Of a stretch of 64,000 nucleotides of DNA, positions 15,432 through 24,419 are shown one piece after another. Both the position numbers and the translations under genes were made by a program. The notes beneath the pieces are model-generated. The model ran no database searches and had not been told where the DNA came from. It saw only the letters and a program-made list of their open reading frames with translations. The stretch comes from BNXB01 sp031556375 (GTDB lineage: Bacteria; Bacteroidota; Bacteroidia; Bacteroidales; Azobacteroidaceae): contig JAVBTA010000050.1 in assembly GCA_031556375.1 (NCBI GenBank), forward strand, positions 4,999-68,998, in the 5' to 3' direction. Every line of letters starts with the position of its first letter. Within the stretch, counting starts at the first letter, position 1.

Positions 15432-18400
15432 ATGATTTATTACAAAAACGAAAGCTTAAAAGAAGCCCATAACCAGCAAAAAAATAAATTATTGTACTGG
15501 TTGTGTATAGCTGTGATTAGTTGTTACTCGACTATAGTTTTTGCCTCTTCTCCGGAAGAGACTAGAGTTCAGCAACAGTCCGGAATTAAAATAACGGGAA
15601 CTATCTATGATGAAAATAAAGAACCCATGCCTTATGTGACAGTTCGTGTAAAAGGCAAATCAATAGTAAGTGTTTCTAATGATAAAGGAGAGTATTCTGT
15701 AAATGCGTCTTTAAAAGACGTTTTGACTTTCGAATACATCAGTTATGTTAAGTTAGAAAAGGAAGTAACCGGTCCGTTGATGGATGTTAATATGGTTCCG
15801 GACGAGAAATCGCTCTCGGAAGTCGTAGTTATCGGTTATCAGACACAAAACAGAAAAATGGTCACCTCGGCCATATCAAGTGTTACGGCTAAAGATCTCG
15901 AAATGATTCCGGCGGCGAGTGTCGACCAGATGATGCAGGGGATGGTGCCGGGTTTAAATGTTCAGAATTTCAGTGGGGTTCCGGGAGGAAAACCCATAAT
16001 GATGATTCGCGGAAATACCAGCATCACATCTCCTTCCCAGTATAATTCGTTGGATGCGTATAGTTCTCCGCTTATTGTACTGGACGGAATGCCTATGTCG
16101 GATGATGAGTTGAAATCTATCAGTACCAATGGAGAATCCAATTTCTTGGCATCAATCAACCCTAATGACATAGAGTCGATGGATATCCTGAAGGATGCAG
16201 CGGCTGCGGCGATTTACGGTTCGCGTGGTGCAAACGGGGTTATCATTATTAAAACTAAAAAAGGACGTACCGGATCTCCGAAAATCTCATTTCAGGGAAC
16301 TTATTCATATCAGGCCAAACCGGAACTGATCGAAACTGTTACAGGAGCTACGGAACGCCGCTGGAAATTGAATTCGTTATACAACTATGGAGATTATGAA
16401 AAATGGCGCGATCAAATACCGCAAATTTTGACGGATAGTTTGAATCCTGCCTTTAATAATGCCAATAATTGGCAGGATATGTTCTATAGAAGTGGTAGCG
16501 CCCAGGATTACAGATTAAGTGTAAGTGGTGGATCTGATGCCGTTAACTATAGGGTTAGTGCCGGATATTATGATAATAAAGCTGTTATAATCAATACCGG
16601 ATACGATCGCTTCTCGTTCAATTCTAATTTGATGTTCAAGATGAATGAAAATATAGAATTAACCAGTGTAACCAGTGCCAGCCGGACATCACAACTTCTT
16701 GGAAAAGCGGATGAGTATGGCAACGTCGGTCGACGGGGAGGATTCGGGATGTCTCCAATTGACATGCCCGCTTCATATTATTATTTGTCTGAGACAGATT
16801 ATGATGCTTTAATGAGTCCGAATGAATATCAAAGAGCAGATCAAGCTGCTCATAACCTGTATTCTACGTTGGATCTGAGAGCTCGTTTCCTGAAAGATTT
16901 CACATATAATGTCTACGGAATATATGGATACAATAATGATAAGTTCGATTTTGCATCTCCCGATTACCTGAATCCGAAAACAGAAAAGGCGACAGCGGTC
17001 AGCAAATATGGTGAAAATGAAAAATATGTGATCAACCAGAACCTGACTTGGAGCAAAATTTTCAATGAAAAGCATACGGTTGTACTTTTTGCAGGTCAGG
17101 AATTCGAGCATCGGAAAACTCAGTCTTCTTATCTGGGCGGATACGGTGTCCCGAACAACCATATACAAGTCGTACAGGGAATTCCAAGTGATCAGTTGTT
17201 TGATTATTATACAAATGCTTATACGTATTCAAAGTTGTCTTTCCCATTCCACTTTAATTACGATTTTAAACAAAAATATTTATTTGACGTGTTTTTCCGC
17301 GCTGATGCTTCTTCCCGTTTCGGTAAGGACAATCGATGGGGATACTTTCCTTCAGGTTCGGTAGCATGGCGGATTACTCAGGAAAATTTCATGGTAGACC
17401 AAAAATGGGCTAATGAAATCAAACTTAGGGTCAGTTACGGAATCGTAGGAGATGAAGGTACTATCGGTGATTATGCACGTTACAATGCCTATGCGGCCGG
17501 AAATGCTAATTATTCGGGATCTGGAGCGATAACATACGGAGGTTCTTCTCCCGTTTATCCCTCTTTTGGAACATTAACAAGTAACAATTTGAAGTGGCAA
17601 CAAAAAAAGTCATGGAACCTTGGTTTGGACTTCGATTTATTTAATTACCGCCTCTCAGGACAAATAAACCTATACCATGACTTAACAGAACGTCAGATGA
17701 TGGATGTTTGGGCTCCGCAGTCGTCGGGGTATTCAACTCTTAAAGATAATACGGCCGGGATGTTGAATCAGGGAGTCGATTTAAGTATTACGGCTCATAT
17801 TTTACCATCTACCAGTAAATTAAGATGGAAATCGACATTCAACTTTATGTATAATGATAACCGGATTGCTTCCTTGCCGAATAATAACAGAGACCTTTAT
17901 TTTTCGAGATGGACAGGACAGTATTATCAAACCATCTATTATATTGTAGGTAAGCCTGTTAATATGTTTTACGGAATGATTGTGGACGGAGTGATTAATT
18001 CGGATGCCGACTTTTTGGTCAATCCGTATACCGGAGCAAAAGGTTCGACTAAATGGGGTAACCAACAACTGGGTAGCCCGAAATGGCGCGACGTGACAGG
18101 TGATAACTATATCTCTGATGCCCAGGGAATAGACGACCGATCATTCTTCGGAAATCCTAACCCCAAATTTACCGGAGGATGGATCAATAATTTCCGCTAT
18201 AAAGATTGGGGCTTGACTTTGCAAGCGAATTATACTATAGGGAGGGATATTATGAACCTGACTATGCAACGTCGTTTGTATAACCTGTTCTTCAGCGGTA
18301 ATCCGAATGATCTGGCTACGCGTGCTTTGCCGGATTTGGAGAAGCTGAATTATTGGAAAACTCCCGGAGACCAGGCCACCTGGCCGGCCATGAATGTTTG

Positions 18401-18686
18401 GGGAAAACCATCATATAATTTTTTGCCGGGACAAAGTATTTATCTGGAAGACGGATCGTTCATTAAACTAAAATATGTTACTCTTTCATACACGTTCCGT
18501 AATAACCCTATTTTGAAGAAAATAGGAGTTAGTAAGCTAGATGTTTGGGGTAATGTAAGTGACGTTTGGAAATGGCAAAAGGCAACTATTCCGGATGCGG
18601 AATTAGTGGATGCTCAAGGGAATGATATGGGAGACGGATACCCTATCCCGCGTCAATATACGATCGGTTTGACTGTGGAATTCTAA
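15432..18686 (+). CDS. SusC/RagA-family TonB-linked outer membrane transporter (no STN domain)
   Basis: The 1084-residue protein has a signal peptide with a long N-region ending near IVFAS. A carboxypeptidase-D-like beta domain follows (about residues 55-130; ITGTIYDENKEPMPYVTVRV), then the family's TonB-box segment SLSEVVVIGYQTQ, the plug (PGLNVQ, with the hallmark DILKDAAAAAIYGSRGANGV), and a 22-strand-type barrel ending RQYTIGLTVEF. It imports a ligand through the outer membrane with TonB energy, covered by the SusD lipoprotein encoded 7 bases downstream. There is no N-terminal STN domain, so it is not expected to signal through an anti-sigma factor, and none lies nearby. The ligand is unknown. 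Confidence 0.95.
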   Translation: MIYYKNESLKEAHNQQKNKLLYWLCIAVISCYSTIVFASSPEETRVQQQSGIKITGTIYDENKEPMPYVTVRVKGKSIVSVSNDKGEYSVNASLKDVLTFEYISYVKLEKEVTGPLMDVNMVPDEKSLSEVVVIGYQTQNRKMVTSAISSVTAKDLEMIPAASVDQMMQGMVPGLNVQNFSGVPGGKPIMMIRGNTSITSPSQYNSLDAYSSPLIVLDGMPMSDDELKSISTNGESNFLASINPNDIESMDILKDAAAAAIYGSRGANGVIIIKTKKGRTGSPKISFQGTYSYQAKPELIETVTGATERRWKLNSLYNYGDYEKWRDQIPQILTDSLNPAFNNANNWQDMFYRSGSAQDYRLSVSGGSDAVNYRVSAGYYDNKAVIINTGYDRFSFNSNLMFKMNENIELTSVTSASRTSQLLGKADEYGNVGRRGGFGMSPIDMPASYYYLSETDYDALMSPNEYQRADQAAHNLYSTLDLRARFLKDFTYNVYGIYGYNNDKFDFASPDYLNPKTEKATAVSKYGENEKYVINQNLTWSKIFNEKHTVVLFAGQEFEHRKTQSSYLGGYGVPNNHIQVVQGIPSDQLFDYYTNAYTYSKLSFPFHFNYDFKQKYLFDVFFRADASSRFGKDNRWGYFPSGSVAWRITQENFMVDQKWANEIKLRVSYGIVGDEGTIGDYARYNAYAAGNANYSGSGAITYGGSSPVYPSFGTLTSNNLKWQQKKSWNLGLDFDLFNYRLSGQINLYHDLTERQMMDVWAPQSSGYSTLKDNTAGMLNQGVDLSITAHILPSTSKLRWKSTFNFMYNDNRIASLPNNNRDLYFSRWTGQYYQTIYYIVGKPVNMFYGMIVDGVINSDADFLVNPYTGAKGSTKWGNQQLGSPKWRDVTGDNYISDAQGIDDRSFFGNPNPKFTGGWINNFRYKDWGLTLQANYTIGRDIMNLTMQRRLYNLFFSGNPNDLATRALPDLEKLNYWKTPGDQATWPAMNVWGKPSYNFLPGQSIYLEDGSFIKLKYVTLSYTFRNNPILKKIGVSKLDVWGNVSDVWKWQKATIPDAELVDAQGNDMGDGYPIPRQYTIGLTVEF

Positions 18687-18693
18687 AAAGAAA

Positions 18694-20184
18694 ATGAACA
18701 TGAAAGCAAAAAATAATATAGTAAAAGGCGTTATCCTGATGCTTGTAACATGTGGGTTATTGGTGTCTTGTAGTGATTTTCTGGATAACGAGGTACATAA
18801 TATTACCTATAACGATGTTTTTTGGAAAAATGAAGCTGATGCAAATGCAGCGACCTCAGGTGCATATGCTCTTTTTCGTACGGCAATGTTGAAAGAAGAT
18901 CCGTTTTTCATTTGGGGAGATCTTCCCGCCGGATTTTTCTCGGCCATAGGAGGTAATGGATGGATGGTGGCGGATGCAATAAAAGGAGGATTTCATTATA
19001 TGCCTTATGTTGAGTCTGCCGTTTGGGATTGGACTAATTGGTACCGGGTAGTACAGCAGTGTAACCTGATCATTGATAAGATTCCCGGTATTCCGGATAA
19101 AGAGTTTAAAGGAGGCGATCCGGTTGTTCTTCGAAATCAGTATCTGGGAGAAGGCTATTTTATGAGAGCCCTGACTTATTTCTGGATGTCGCGGGTGTGG
19201 GGCGACTTACCTTTGGAAATTACTCCTATTTATGAATCTTCAGACATTGTCTTGAAAGGTCGTACTGATGTGGCTGAAATTAATAAGTTAATAATTTCCG
19301 ATGCGAAATCAGCATCTGCATTAATGGATTGGGGTGCTGATCCCGGAGCGATGAAACGGGCAACCAAAGGCTCTGCCTTGGCTCTGTTGGCTCATGTGTA
19401 TGCGTGGACAGGAGATTATGCCAACTCTCTGCTCTGTTCCGATTCCATTATCAACTCCGGAACATACAGGTTGGAAGCGGGTGAAACTCTGCGCAATGTG
19501 TTTAATCCCAATACGACTACATATGAAAATATTTTCTATATTTCCAAAAGTAATTCGGATAAAGAACAGTCGTGGGTTGACCCGGGTGGATATCTCGGAA
19601 GTATGGCGTCGAAAACGTTGATGGATCCTTATATTAAAAACCGTACATCATATCCGGTATTTCGTCCGACTAAAGATGTTCTGGGATTGTATTTCACCGA
19701 CCAAAAAGATTCCCGTTTTTCTCAATTTTTCGGATTGACGAATACGGATCACCCGATCATGATCAAATATTCCGATGTAGGCTATAAAGGTTCCAATTAC
19801 ACAGGGGCTTATTTCGAAAGTAATATGATTATTTTCCGTTTGGCAGATATCATTCTCCTGAAAGCTGAAGCATTGCAGGCATTGAGCCGGACTTCAGAAT
19901 CCAGAGACGCCCTGAACCTGATTCGTAAACGAGCAGGAATTGCAGATGTGGACGCAACTTATACCGGAGAACTTCTGAAGAAAGAAATCCTGAACGAACG
20001 GATTCGTGAGCTGGCTGGAGAAGGACATAACTATTGGGATCAATTACGGATGAAGATCTATCCGGGATGGTATAACGGAGCCCGGACTAATCCGGAGTAT
20101 AAAAGTTATCTATGGCCTATCCACGATGATATATTGAAAAATAATTACCTCATTAATCAGAATGAGTGGTGGAAATCCCATTAA
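18694..20184 (+). CDS. SusD/RagB-family surface lipoprotein
   Basis: The 496-residue lipoprotein has its lipobox at LLVSCSDFLDNE. The SusD pattern is clear: an N-terminal stretch of aromatic residues and FFIWGDLPAGFF, TPR-like helices (FMRALTYFWMSRVWGDLP), and the C-terminal motif KKEILNERIRELAGEGHNYWDQLR. It should sit as the ligand-capturing lid on the SusC barrel encoded just upstream. An ATG at 18700 would be an equally good start. A 36-base gap leads to the fasciclin gene, so the four genes are probably one operon. Confidence 0.94.
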   Translation: MNMKAKNNIVKGVILMLVTCGLLVSCSDFLDNEVHNITYNDVFWKNEADANAATSGAYALFRTAMLKEDPFFIWGDLPAGFFSAIGGNGWMVADAIKGGFHYMPYVESAVWDWTNWYRVVQQCNLIIDKIPGIPDKEFKGGDPVVLRNQYLGEGYFMRALTYFWMSRVWGDLPLEITPIYESSDIVLKGRTDVAEINKLIISDAKSASALMDWGADPGAMKRATKGSALALLAHVYAWTGDYANSLLCSDSIINSGTYRLEAGETLRNVFNPNTTTYENIFYISKSNSDKEQSWVDPGGYLGSMASKTLMDPYIKNRTSYPVFRPTKDVLGLYFTDQKDSRFSQFFGLTNTDHPIMIKYSDVGYKGSNYTGAYFESNMIIFRLADIILLKAEALQALSRTSESRDALNLIRKRAGIADVDATYTGELLKKEILNERIRELAGEGHNYWDQLRMKIYPGWYNGARTNPEYKSYLWPIHDDILKNNYLINQNEWWKSH

Positions 20185-20220
20185 TGGGAACTATTGTATC
20201 ACGATTAAAATACAAAGTAT

Positions 20221-20937
20221 ATGAAAAATATATTAATGAAACATTTTGCCTGGATCGGAATTTCCTCTATTCTTCTTTTGGGATTTATTTCCTGTGAAAA
20301 AGACTATATTTTGGGAGGAGATTTGCATGACCCGAATGTGAACATGACTACATATGATTATCTTAAGTCACATCCTCAGCATCTGTTCGATACAATTCTT
20401 ATTATTGTGGATGCGGCTGGTATGAAAGATGTTATCAATGGCGACGTTACATTTTTTGCGCCAACCAATTATTGCTTTAATACATTTTGCAAAAATATGG
20501 AAGCGTATTACCACGAAACCGATGAAAACTTGAAATTTAATCTGGATTCGCTTTTGGACCGGTATTCCAAAGAAGAACTGAGAGAGATGATGGGCGGATA
20601 TATCGTTCAGGAAAAACTAACTTACGATAAATTGACCCAGGCCGGTAAAATGTATCCTACAATGGGAAAAGATGATAAAAAACCGGCATCCCGGTATGTC
20701 TCGTATGAAGAAGTGGATCAGTATACCGTTCCGGGTGTTATTTCCACTAAACCTAAATACGTATTTTATACCCAAATTGTGGGTGATAAAGATGTGAATG
20801 GAAAAGACCCGTCGGGAGATGATGATCTGAATGACCATCGTATTCAGGTTCAAACATCGGGAATTTTGACCACAAATGGGGTTATTCATGTCTTGCAAAA
20901 CACCCATAGCTGGACATTTTGGACATATAATCCTTGA
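20221..20937 (+). CDS. Fasciclin (FAS1) domain lipoprotein
   Basis: The 238-residue protein has a lipoprotein signal (ISSILLLGFISCEKD). One FAS1-type domain fills the rest: the first box is VTFFAPTNYCFN, and the second box near the C-terminus, ILTTNGVIHVLQNTHSW, has the NGxIHVL pattern that closes FAS1 domains. FAS1 domains mediate adhesion to surfaces or proteins. Its place right after SusD suggests a surface-exposed accessory subunit of the SusCD complex, but no ligand can be named. A charged insert (about residues 150-200) enlarges the domain compared with the usual 130 or so residues. Confidence 0.8.
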   Translation: MKNILMKHFAWIGISSILLLGFISCEKDYILGGDLHDPNVNMTTYDYLKSHPQHLFDTILIIVDAAGMKDVINGDVTFFAPTNYCFNTFCKNMEAYYHETDENLKFNLDSLLDRYSKEELREMMGGYIVQEKLTYDKLTQAGKMYPTMGKDDKKPASRYVSYEEVDQYTVPGVISTKPKYVFYTQIVGDKDVNGKDPSGDDDLNDHRIQVQTSGILTTNGVIHVLQNTHSWTFWTYNP

Positions 20938-20969
20938 ATTTTAAGTGTAACTCTAATAGAAATTTGTAT

Positions 20970-22070
20970 ATGAGATCAAAATATTATCACAATAAGTGGC
21001 TTTATGTGCTTCTTATCGCAGGTGTAGTGGGGCTGTATTGTTGCAAGGAACCGGATACTTACGGTTATCTGAGTGATACATTACGTTATATCAACGACCC
21101 ATGGGAAGTGCCTCAGGGTGTGAGTGCTACGTCGTCTCCACTGGCAGCCGATAACTCAACTCTGCCCCTGAGTGTAACTTTATTGGACATAATAGACTCG
21201 AGTACCGGAAAAAAAGCGGATGTGTTTTTCAAAAAATACCCGACTTCAACCTGGAAATCACCTTACGATCCGGCTACCGATACGGATCTGGACAAGATCA
21301 ATGCCAAACGTGAAATTTCAGAAGTTTATCCGTTGGAAATATTACCGGCAACCGGTCAGATCAGATTGTCTCCAACGACGGCGTATGTCCCTCAGGGAGT
21401 TTACAGCCTTGATATGCAAGTGAAAAATCCGGCAGGCGAAAAATCGTATTCAGACATCATAAAGATCAAATTGATGGAGCCTGAACTGTATAAAATAGAT
21501 GGCACGCCTCCATATTTTATGGCTCTTCCGGCTAATAGCGAAAGCTCGATAGCGCAACCGTATTATCCAAACTGGGTAGATATAACTAAAGGATATGGTT
21601 CTAATGCCGACATCTCCATCAAAAGATTGTCAGTTTCGGATAATCAGCGGATTTATAAGGAATATAGCCGGGTTACTTTGAAAATTCTTGATAAATATGG
21701 TAAACCGTTCCCTGGAGAGGCTATCGTCGACAGAGCCTCTAGCCTAAGAAATCTTCGCATGATCTGTAATAATACGATTATCAACGCTGAATCAGTTACA
21801 TACGAATTTGGAGTTATTCCTATTCCGGCTCCTTATTGGGAAAATCAATCAAACGGATATTTGAACTATTATCGGATCTATGACAAATATATAGCATCAT
21901 ACGATTCTATTATACCGTCGAGTTGGAATCCTCCGGCCAGACCTCAATTTGTGGAGTCGAATGTAAAACCGATTAAAATCAATATTCGTTTTGAATTTAT
22001 TATTCAAGAGCCTGGTGACTGGGAGGTTACACTTAAGTTGGCGGTGACGCGCAAGGATCCTCCGTATTGA
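20970..22070 (+). CDS. Surface lipoprotein of unknown function (fourth gene of the SusCD locus)
   Basis: From the ATG at 20970 the protein has 366 residues and a lipoprotein-like signal ending GVVGLYCCKEPD. An in-frame TTG at 20934, overlapping the FAS1 stop, is less likely because it would place 12 polar residues before the signal. The body looks beta-rich, with short Ig-like pieces (IRLSPTTAYVPQGVYSLDMQ recalls an extracellular beta-sandwich) and no catalytic motif. It may correspond to the DUF5007-type proteins that I recall beside fasciclin genes in Bacteroidota, but that identity needs a profile search. It is probably a glycan- or ligand-binding partner of the SusCD complex. A strong terminator follows. 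Confidence 0.65.
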   Translation: MRSKYYHNKWLYVLLIAGVVGLYCCKEPDTYGYLSDTLRYINDPWEVPQGVSATSSPLAADNSTLPLSVTLLDIIDSSTGKKADVFFKKYPTSTWKSPYDPATDTDLDKINAKREISEVYPLEILPATGQIRLSPTTAYVPQGVYSLDMQVKNPAGEKSYSDIIKIKLMEPELYKIDGTPPYFMALPANSESSIAQPYYPNWVDITKGYGSNADISIKRLSVSDNQRIYKEYSRVTLKILDKYGKPFPGEAIVDRASSLRNLRMICNNTIINAESVTYEFGVIPIPAPYWENQSNGYLNYYRIYDKYIASYDSIIPSSWNPPARPQFVESNVKPIKINIRFEFIIQEPGDWEVTLKLAVTRKDPPY

Positions 22071-22121
22071 TTTAAAGTTAATGTTCAGAAGTGGTTGGCA
22101 AAAATCAACCGGAAAGTAATG

Positions 22122-22160
22122 AAAAAACGGTTTCTGTTGTACAAATTGGAGCCGTTTTTT
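22122..22160 (+). terminator. Terminator of the first SusC/SusD operon
   Basis: AAAAAACGG (22122-22130) pairs with CCGTTTTTT (22152-22160), running into a T-rich tail. A smaller hairpin GGTTG/CAACC lies just before it (22093-22110). Confidence 0.75.
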
Positions 22161-22192
22161 TATTTTTTTAATCTCTTTCCCTCAATTTCTTG

Positions 22193-22223
22193 TTTGTTAA
22201 TTAAAATTTTAGCACTAACTTTG
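22193..22223 (+). promoter_or_regulatory. Promoter of the tig-clpP-clpX group
   Basis: TTTG (22193-22196), 19 bases, TAACTTTG (22216-22223): a full match, 64 bases before the tig start codon. Confidence 0.8.
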
Positions 22224-22287
22224 TTCCCCGAAAAAAATCTATCATATAGAACTCGTTGAAAATTAACAAATTAAATTATATATTCGA

Positions 22288-23643
22288 ATGAACATTACAT
22301 TAAACAACGTCGATCCGGTAAATGCCGTACTGAAAATGGAAGTCGTAAAAGCCGACTATGCAGGAGAAGTAGAAAAAAATCTCAAAAATTTGCGTCAAAA
22401 AGCTTCTATTCCCGGTTTTCGTGTAGGTAAAGTGCCTATGAGCGTAGTGCAGAAAATGTATGGTAAATCGGTATTAGTTGAACAGGTAAATAAGGTTGTG
22501 TCCAATAACCTGTACGATTATATTCGTAATAATAATTTGAATATTTTAGGAGAACCTCTGCCGAACGAAACAGAACAAAAAGAAATTGATTTTGATGCTC
22601 AGGAAGACTTCGAATTTGTTTTTGACCTGGGATTAGCTCCTGAAATCAAAGCTAAAGTAACAAAGAAAGATAAATTACCATATTACACTATTCAGGTAGA
22701 TGACGAGTTGCTCGAAAAACAACTCAATAACTACAAGGCTAATTACGGAGAATATACAGAAGCTAAGAAAGTAGAAGGTAAAGATATGGTGAAAGGTTTG
22801 TTTGTTGAATTGGAAGAAAACGGACAACCTAAAGAAAACGGAATCCATTTGGAGAATGCCGTAATGATGCCTTCTTATATGAAAGAAGAAGCCGAAAAGA
22901 AAAAATTTATGGGAGCTAAGACGAATACGGTAATTACTTTTAATCCGTTCAAAGCTTATGAAGGTTCGGAAGTCGAACTTTCTTCCCTTATGAAAATCAA
23001 AAAAGAAGAAGTTAAAGATCATACAGGAGATTTCACTTTCGAAATACAGGAGATTACCCGCTATAAAGAAGGTGAATTGAATCAGGAGTTATTTGATAAG
23101 GTATTTGAGCCTGGAACTGTCAAAACAGAAGAAGAGTTCAGACAAAAAGTCAGAGAAATGATAGCCGTACAATATACACCTGACAGCGATTATAAATTTC
23201 TGATTGATGCCCGCAAACTATTAACAAAAAAAGCTGGTAAGGTTGAATTTCCTGACGCTTTCTTAAAACGCTGGTTAGTAGCATCTAACGAAGAACGTAC
23301 TCCGGAATCGGTAGAAACGGATTATCCGAAAATCATTGAAGATCTTGAGTTTCACTTGATTAAAGAAGAATTAGTGAAAGAAAACGGTCTTAAAGTGGCT
23401 GAAGGAGACTTGATGGAATATGCCGGAAGAGCTGTGAAAGCACAATTTGCTCAATATGGAATTCCAAACGTGCCGGACGATATCCTGGAAAACTATGCCA
23501 AAGACATGCTTAAGAAAGAGGAAACGGTACGGAATTTGATCGATAAGATAATTGAAGATAAACTCACAGGATGGCTTAAAGAGTCTGTCACATTGGAACC
23601 AAAAGAGGTTACGGTGGATGAGTTCAGGAAATTATTTGAATAA
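22288..23643 (+). CDS. tig: Trigger factor
   Basis: The 451-residue ribosome-associated chaperone has the N-terminal ribosome-binding loop GFRVGKVPMSVVQKMYG, matching the family signature GFRxGKxP, and the helical C-terminal arms from about residue 260. It binds nascent chains at the ribosomal exit. The middle FKBP-like PPIase region (about residues 150-250) is poorly conserved compared with the E. coli protein, as is common in Bacteroidota, so prolyl isomerase activity is uncertain. It is the first gene before clpP (7-base gap) and clpX. That order is widely conserved in bacteria, supporting the call. Confidence 0.95.
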   Translation: MNITLNNVDPVNAVLKMEVVKADYAGEVEKNLKNLRQKASIPGFRVGKVPMSVVQKMYGKSVLVEQVNKVVSNNLYDYIRNNNLNILGEPLPNETEQKEIDFDAQEDFEFVFDLGLAPEIKAKVTKKDKLPYYTIQVDDELLEKQLNNYKANYGEYTEAKKVEGKDMVKGLFVELEENGQPKENGIHLENAVMMPSYMKEEAEKKKFMGAKTNTVITFNPFKAYEGSEVELSSLMKIKKEEVKDHTGDFTFEIQEITRYKEGELNQELFDKVFEPGTVKTEEEFRQKVREMIAVQYTPDSDYKFLIDARKLLTKKAGKVEFPDAFLKRWLVASNEERTPESVETDYPKIIEDLEFHLIKEELVKENGLKVAEGDLMEYAGRAVKAQFAQYGIPNVPDDILENYAKDMLKKEETVRNLIDKIIEDKLTGWLKESVTLEPKEVTVDEFRKLFE

Positions 23644-23650
23644 AACGATT

Positions 23651-24328
23651 ATGAACGATTTTAGAAAATTTGCGACCAAACATCTGGGAATGAATGGTCT
23701 GGCACTTGATCAATATGTAAAGGATCTTGACATTAAGTCGGAAAGAGGATATTTGAATCCGTATATTTTGGAAGAACGTCAGTTGAATGTGACTCAATTG
23801 GATGTTTTCTCCCGTTTGATGATGGATCGTATCATTTTCCTCGGAACTGCCATTGACGATTATACTGCAAATACTATTCAGGCGCAATTACTGTATCTGG
23901 ATACAGCAGATCCCGGAAAAGATATTTCTATTTACATCAATTCTCCGGGAGGTTCGGTATATGCCGGGTATGGTATCTACGACACTATGCAATTTATTTC
24001 AAGCCAGGTCTCTACAATCTGTACGGGTATGGCTGCTTCAATGGCTGCCGTGTTGCTGGTTGCAGGAGAAAAAGGAAAACGTATGGCATTGAAACACTCG
24101 CGTGTAATGATCCATCAACCTTTAGGAGGCGCTCAGGGGCAGGCATCTGATATTGAAATTACTGCCCGTGAAATATTAAAAATCAAAAAAGAAATTTATA
24201 CTATTATTTCCGAACATTCCGGACAACCGTACGAAAAAGTACTACAGGACGGAGACCGTGATTTCTGGATGAACTCCCAGGAAGCTAAGGAATACGGAAT
24301 GGTTGACGAAATACTTATTAAAAAATGA
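23651..24328 (+). CDS. clpP: ATP-dependent Clp protease, proteolytic subunit
   Basis: From the ATG at 23651 (MNDFRKFATKHLGMN) the protein has 225 residues. The open frame extends back into tig, but the upstream codons are tig coding sequence read in another frame. The catalytic triad is Ser130 in GMAASMAA, His155 in RVMIHQPLGG and Asp204 in DGDRDFWM, each offset by 33 from E. coli ClpP. The N-terminal extension of about 30 residues is longer than in E. coli and may be processed. It forms the tetradecameric chamber with ClpX, encoded next. The last codon and the stop lie inside a large inverted repeat. Confidence 0.96.
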   Translation: MNDFRKFATKHLGMNGLALDQYVKDLDIKSERGYLNPYILEERQLNVTQLDVFSRLMMDRIIFLGTAIDDYTANTIQAQLLYLDTADPGKDISIYINSPGGSVYAGYGIYDTMQFISSQVSTICTGMAASMAAVLLVAGEKGKRMALKHSRVMIHQPLGGAQGQASDIEITAREILKIKKEIYTIISEHSGQPYEKVLQDGDRDFWMNSQEAKEYGMVDEILIKK

Positions 24329-24406
24329 AAGATGAATAATGAAAAATGAATAATAGGCTTGTACCACGGTATTCTATTATTCATTATTCATTATTCATCT
24401 TTCATT
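24324..24406. repeat. Long imperfect inverted repeat between clpP and clpX
   Basis: The arms at 24324-24356 and 24374-24406 are 33 bases long with one mismatch, around a 17-base loop (24357-24373). Each arm is built of short ATGAATA-like units. The clpP stop codon is inside the left arm and clpX starts 14 bases after the right arm. As RNA it would be a long AU-rich hairpin that could stabilise or separate the clpP and clpX messages. Repeats of this kind recur in Bacteroidota intergenic DNA; identity with a mobile repeat family is inference. Confidence 0.8.
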
Positions 24407-24419
24407 ATTCATGTAAAAA

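Noticed and set aside
23552..23650. Earlier start for ClpP within tig
   Set aside because: The added residues are tig sequence in another frame and match no ClpP; the ATG at 23651 gives a normal protein.
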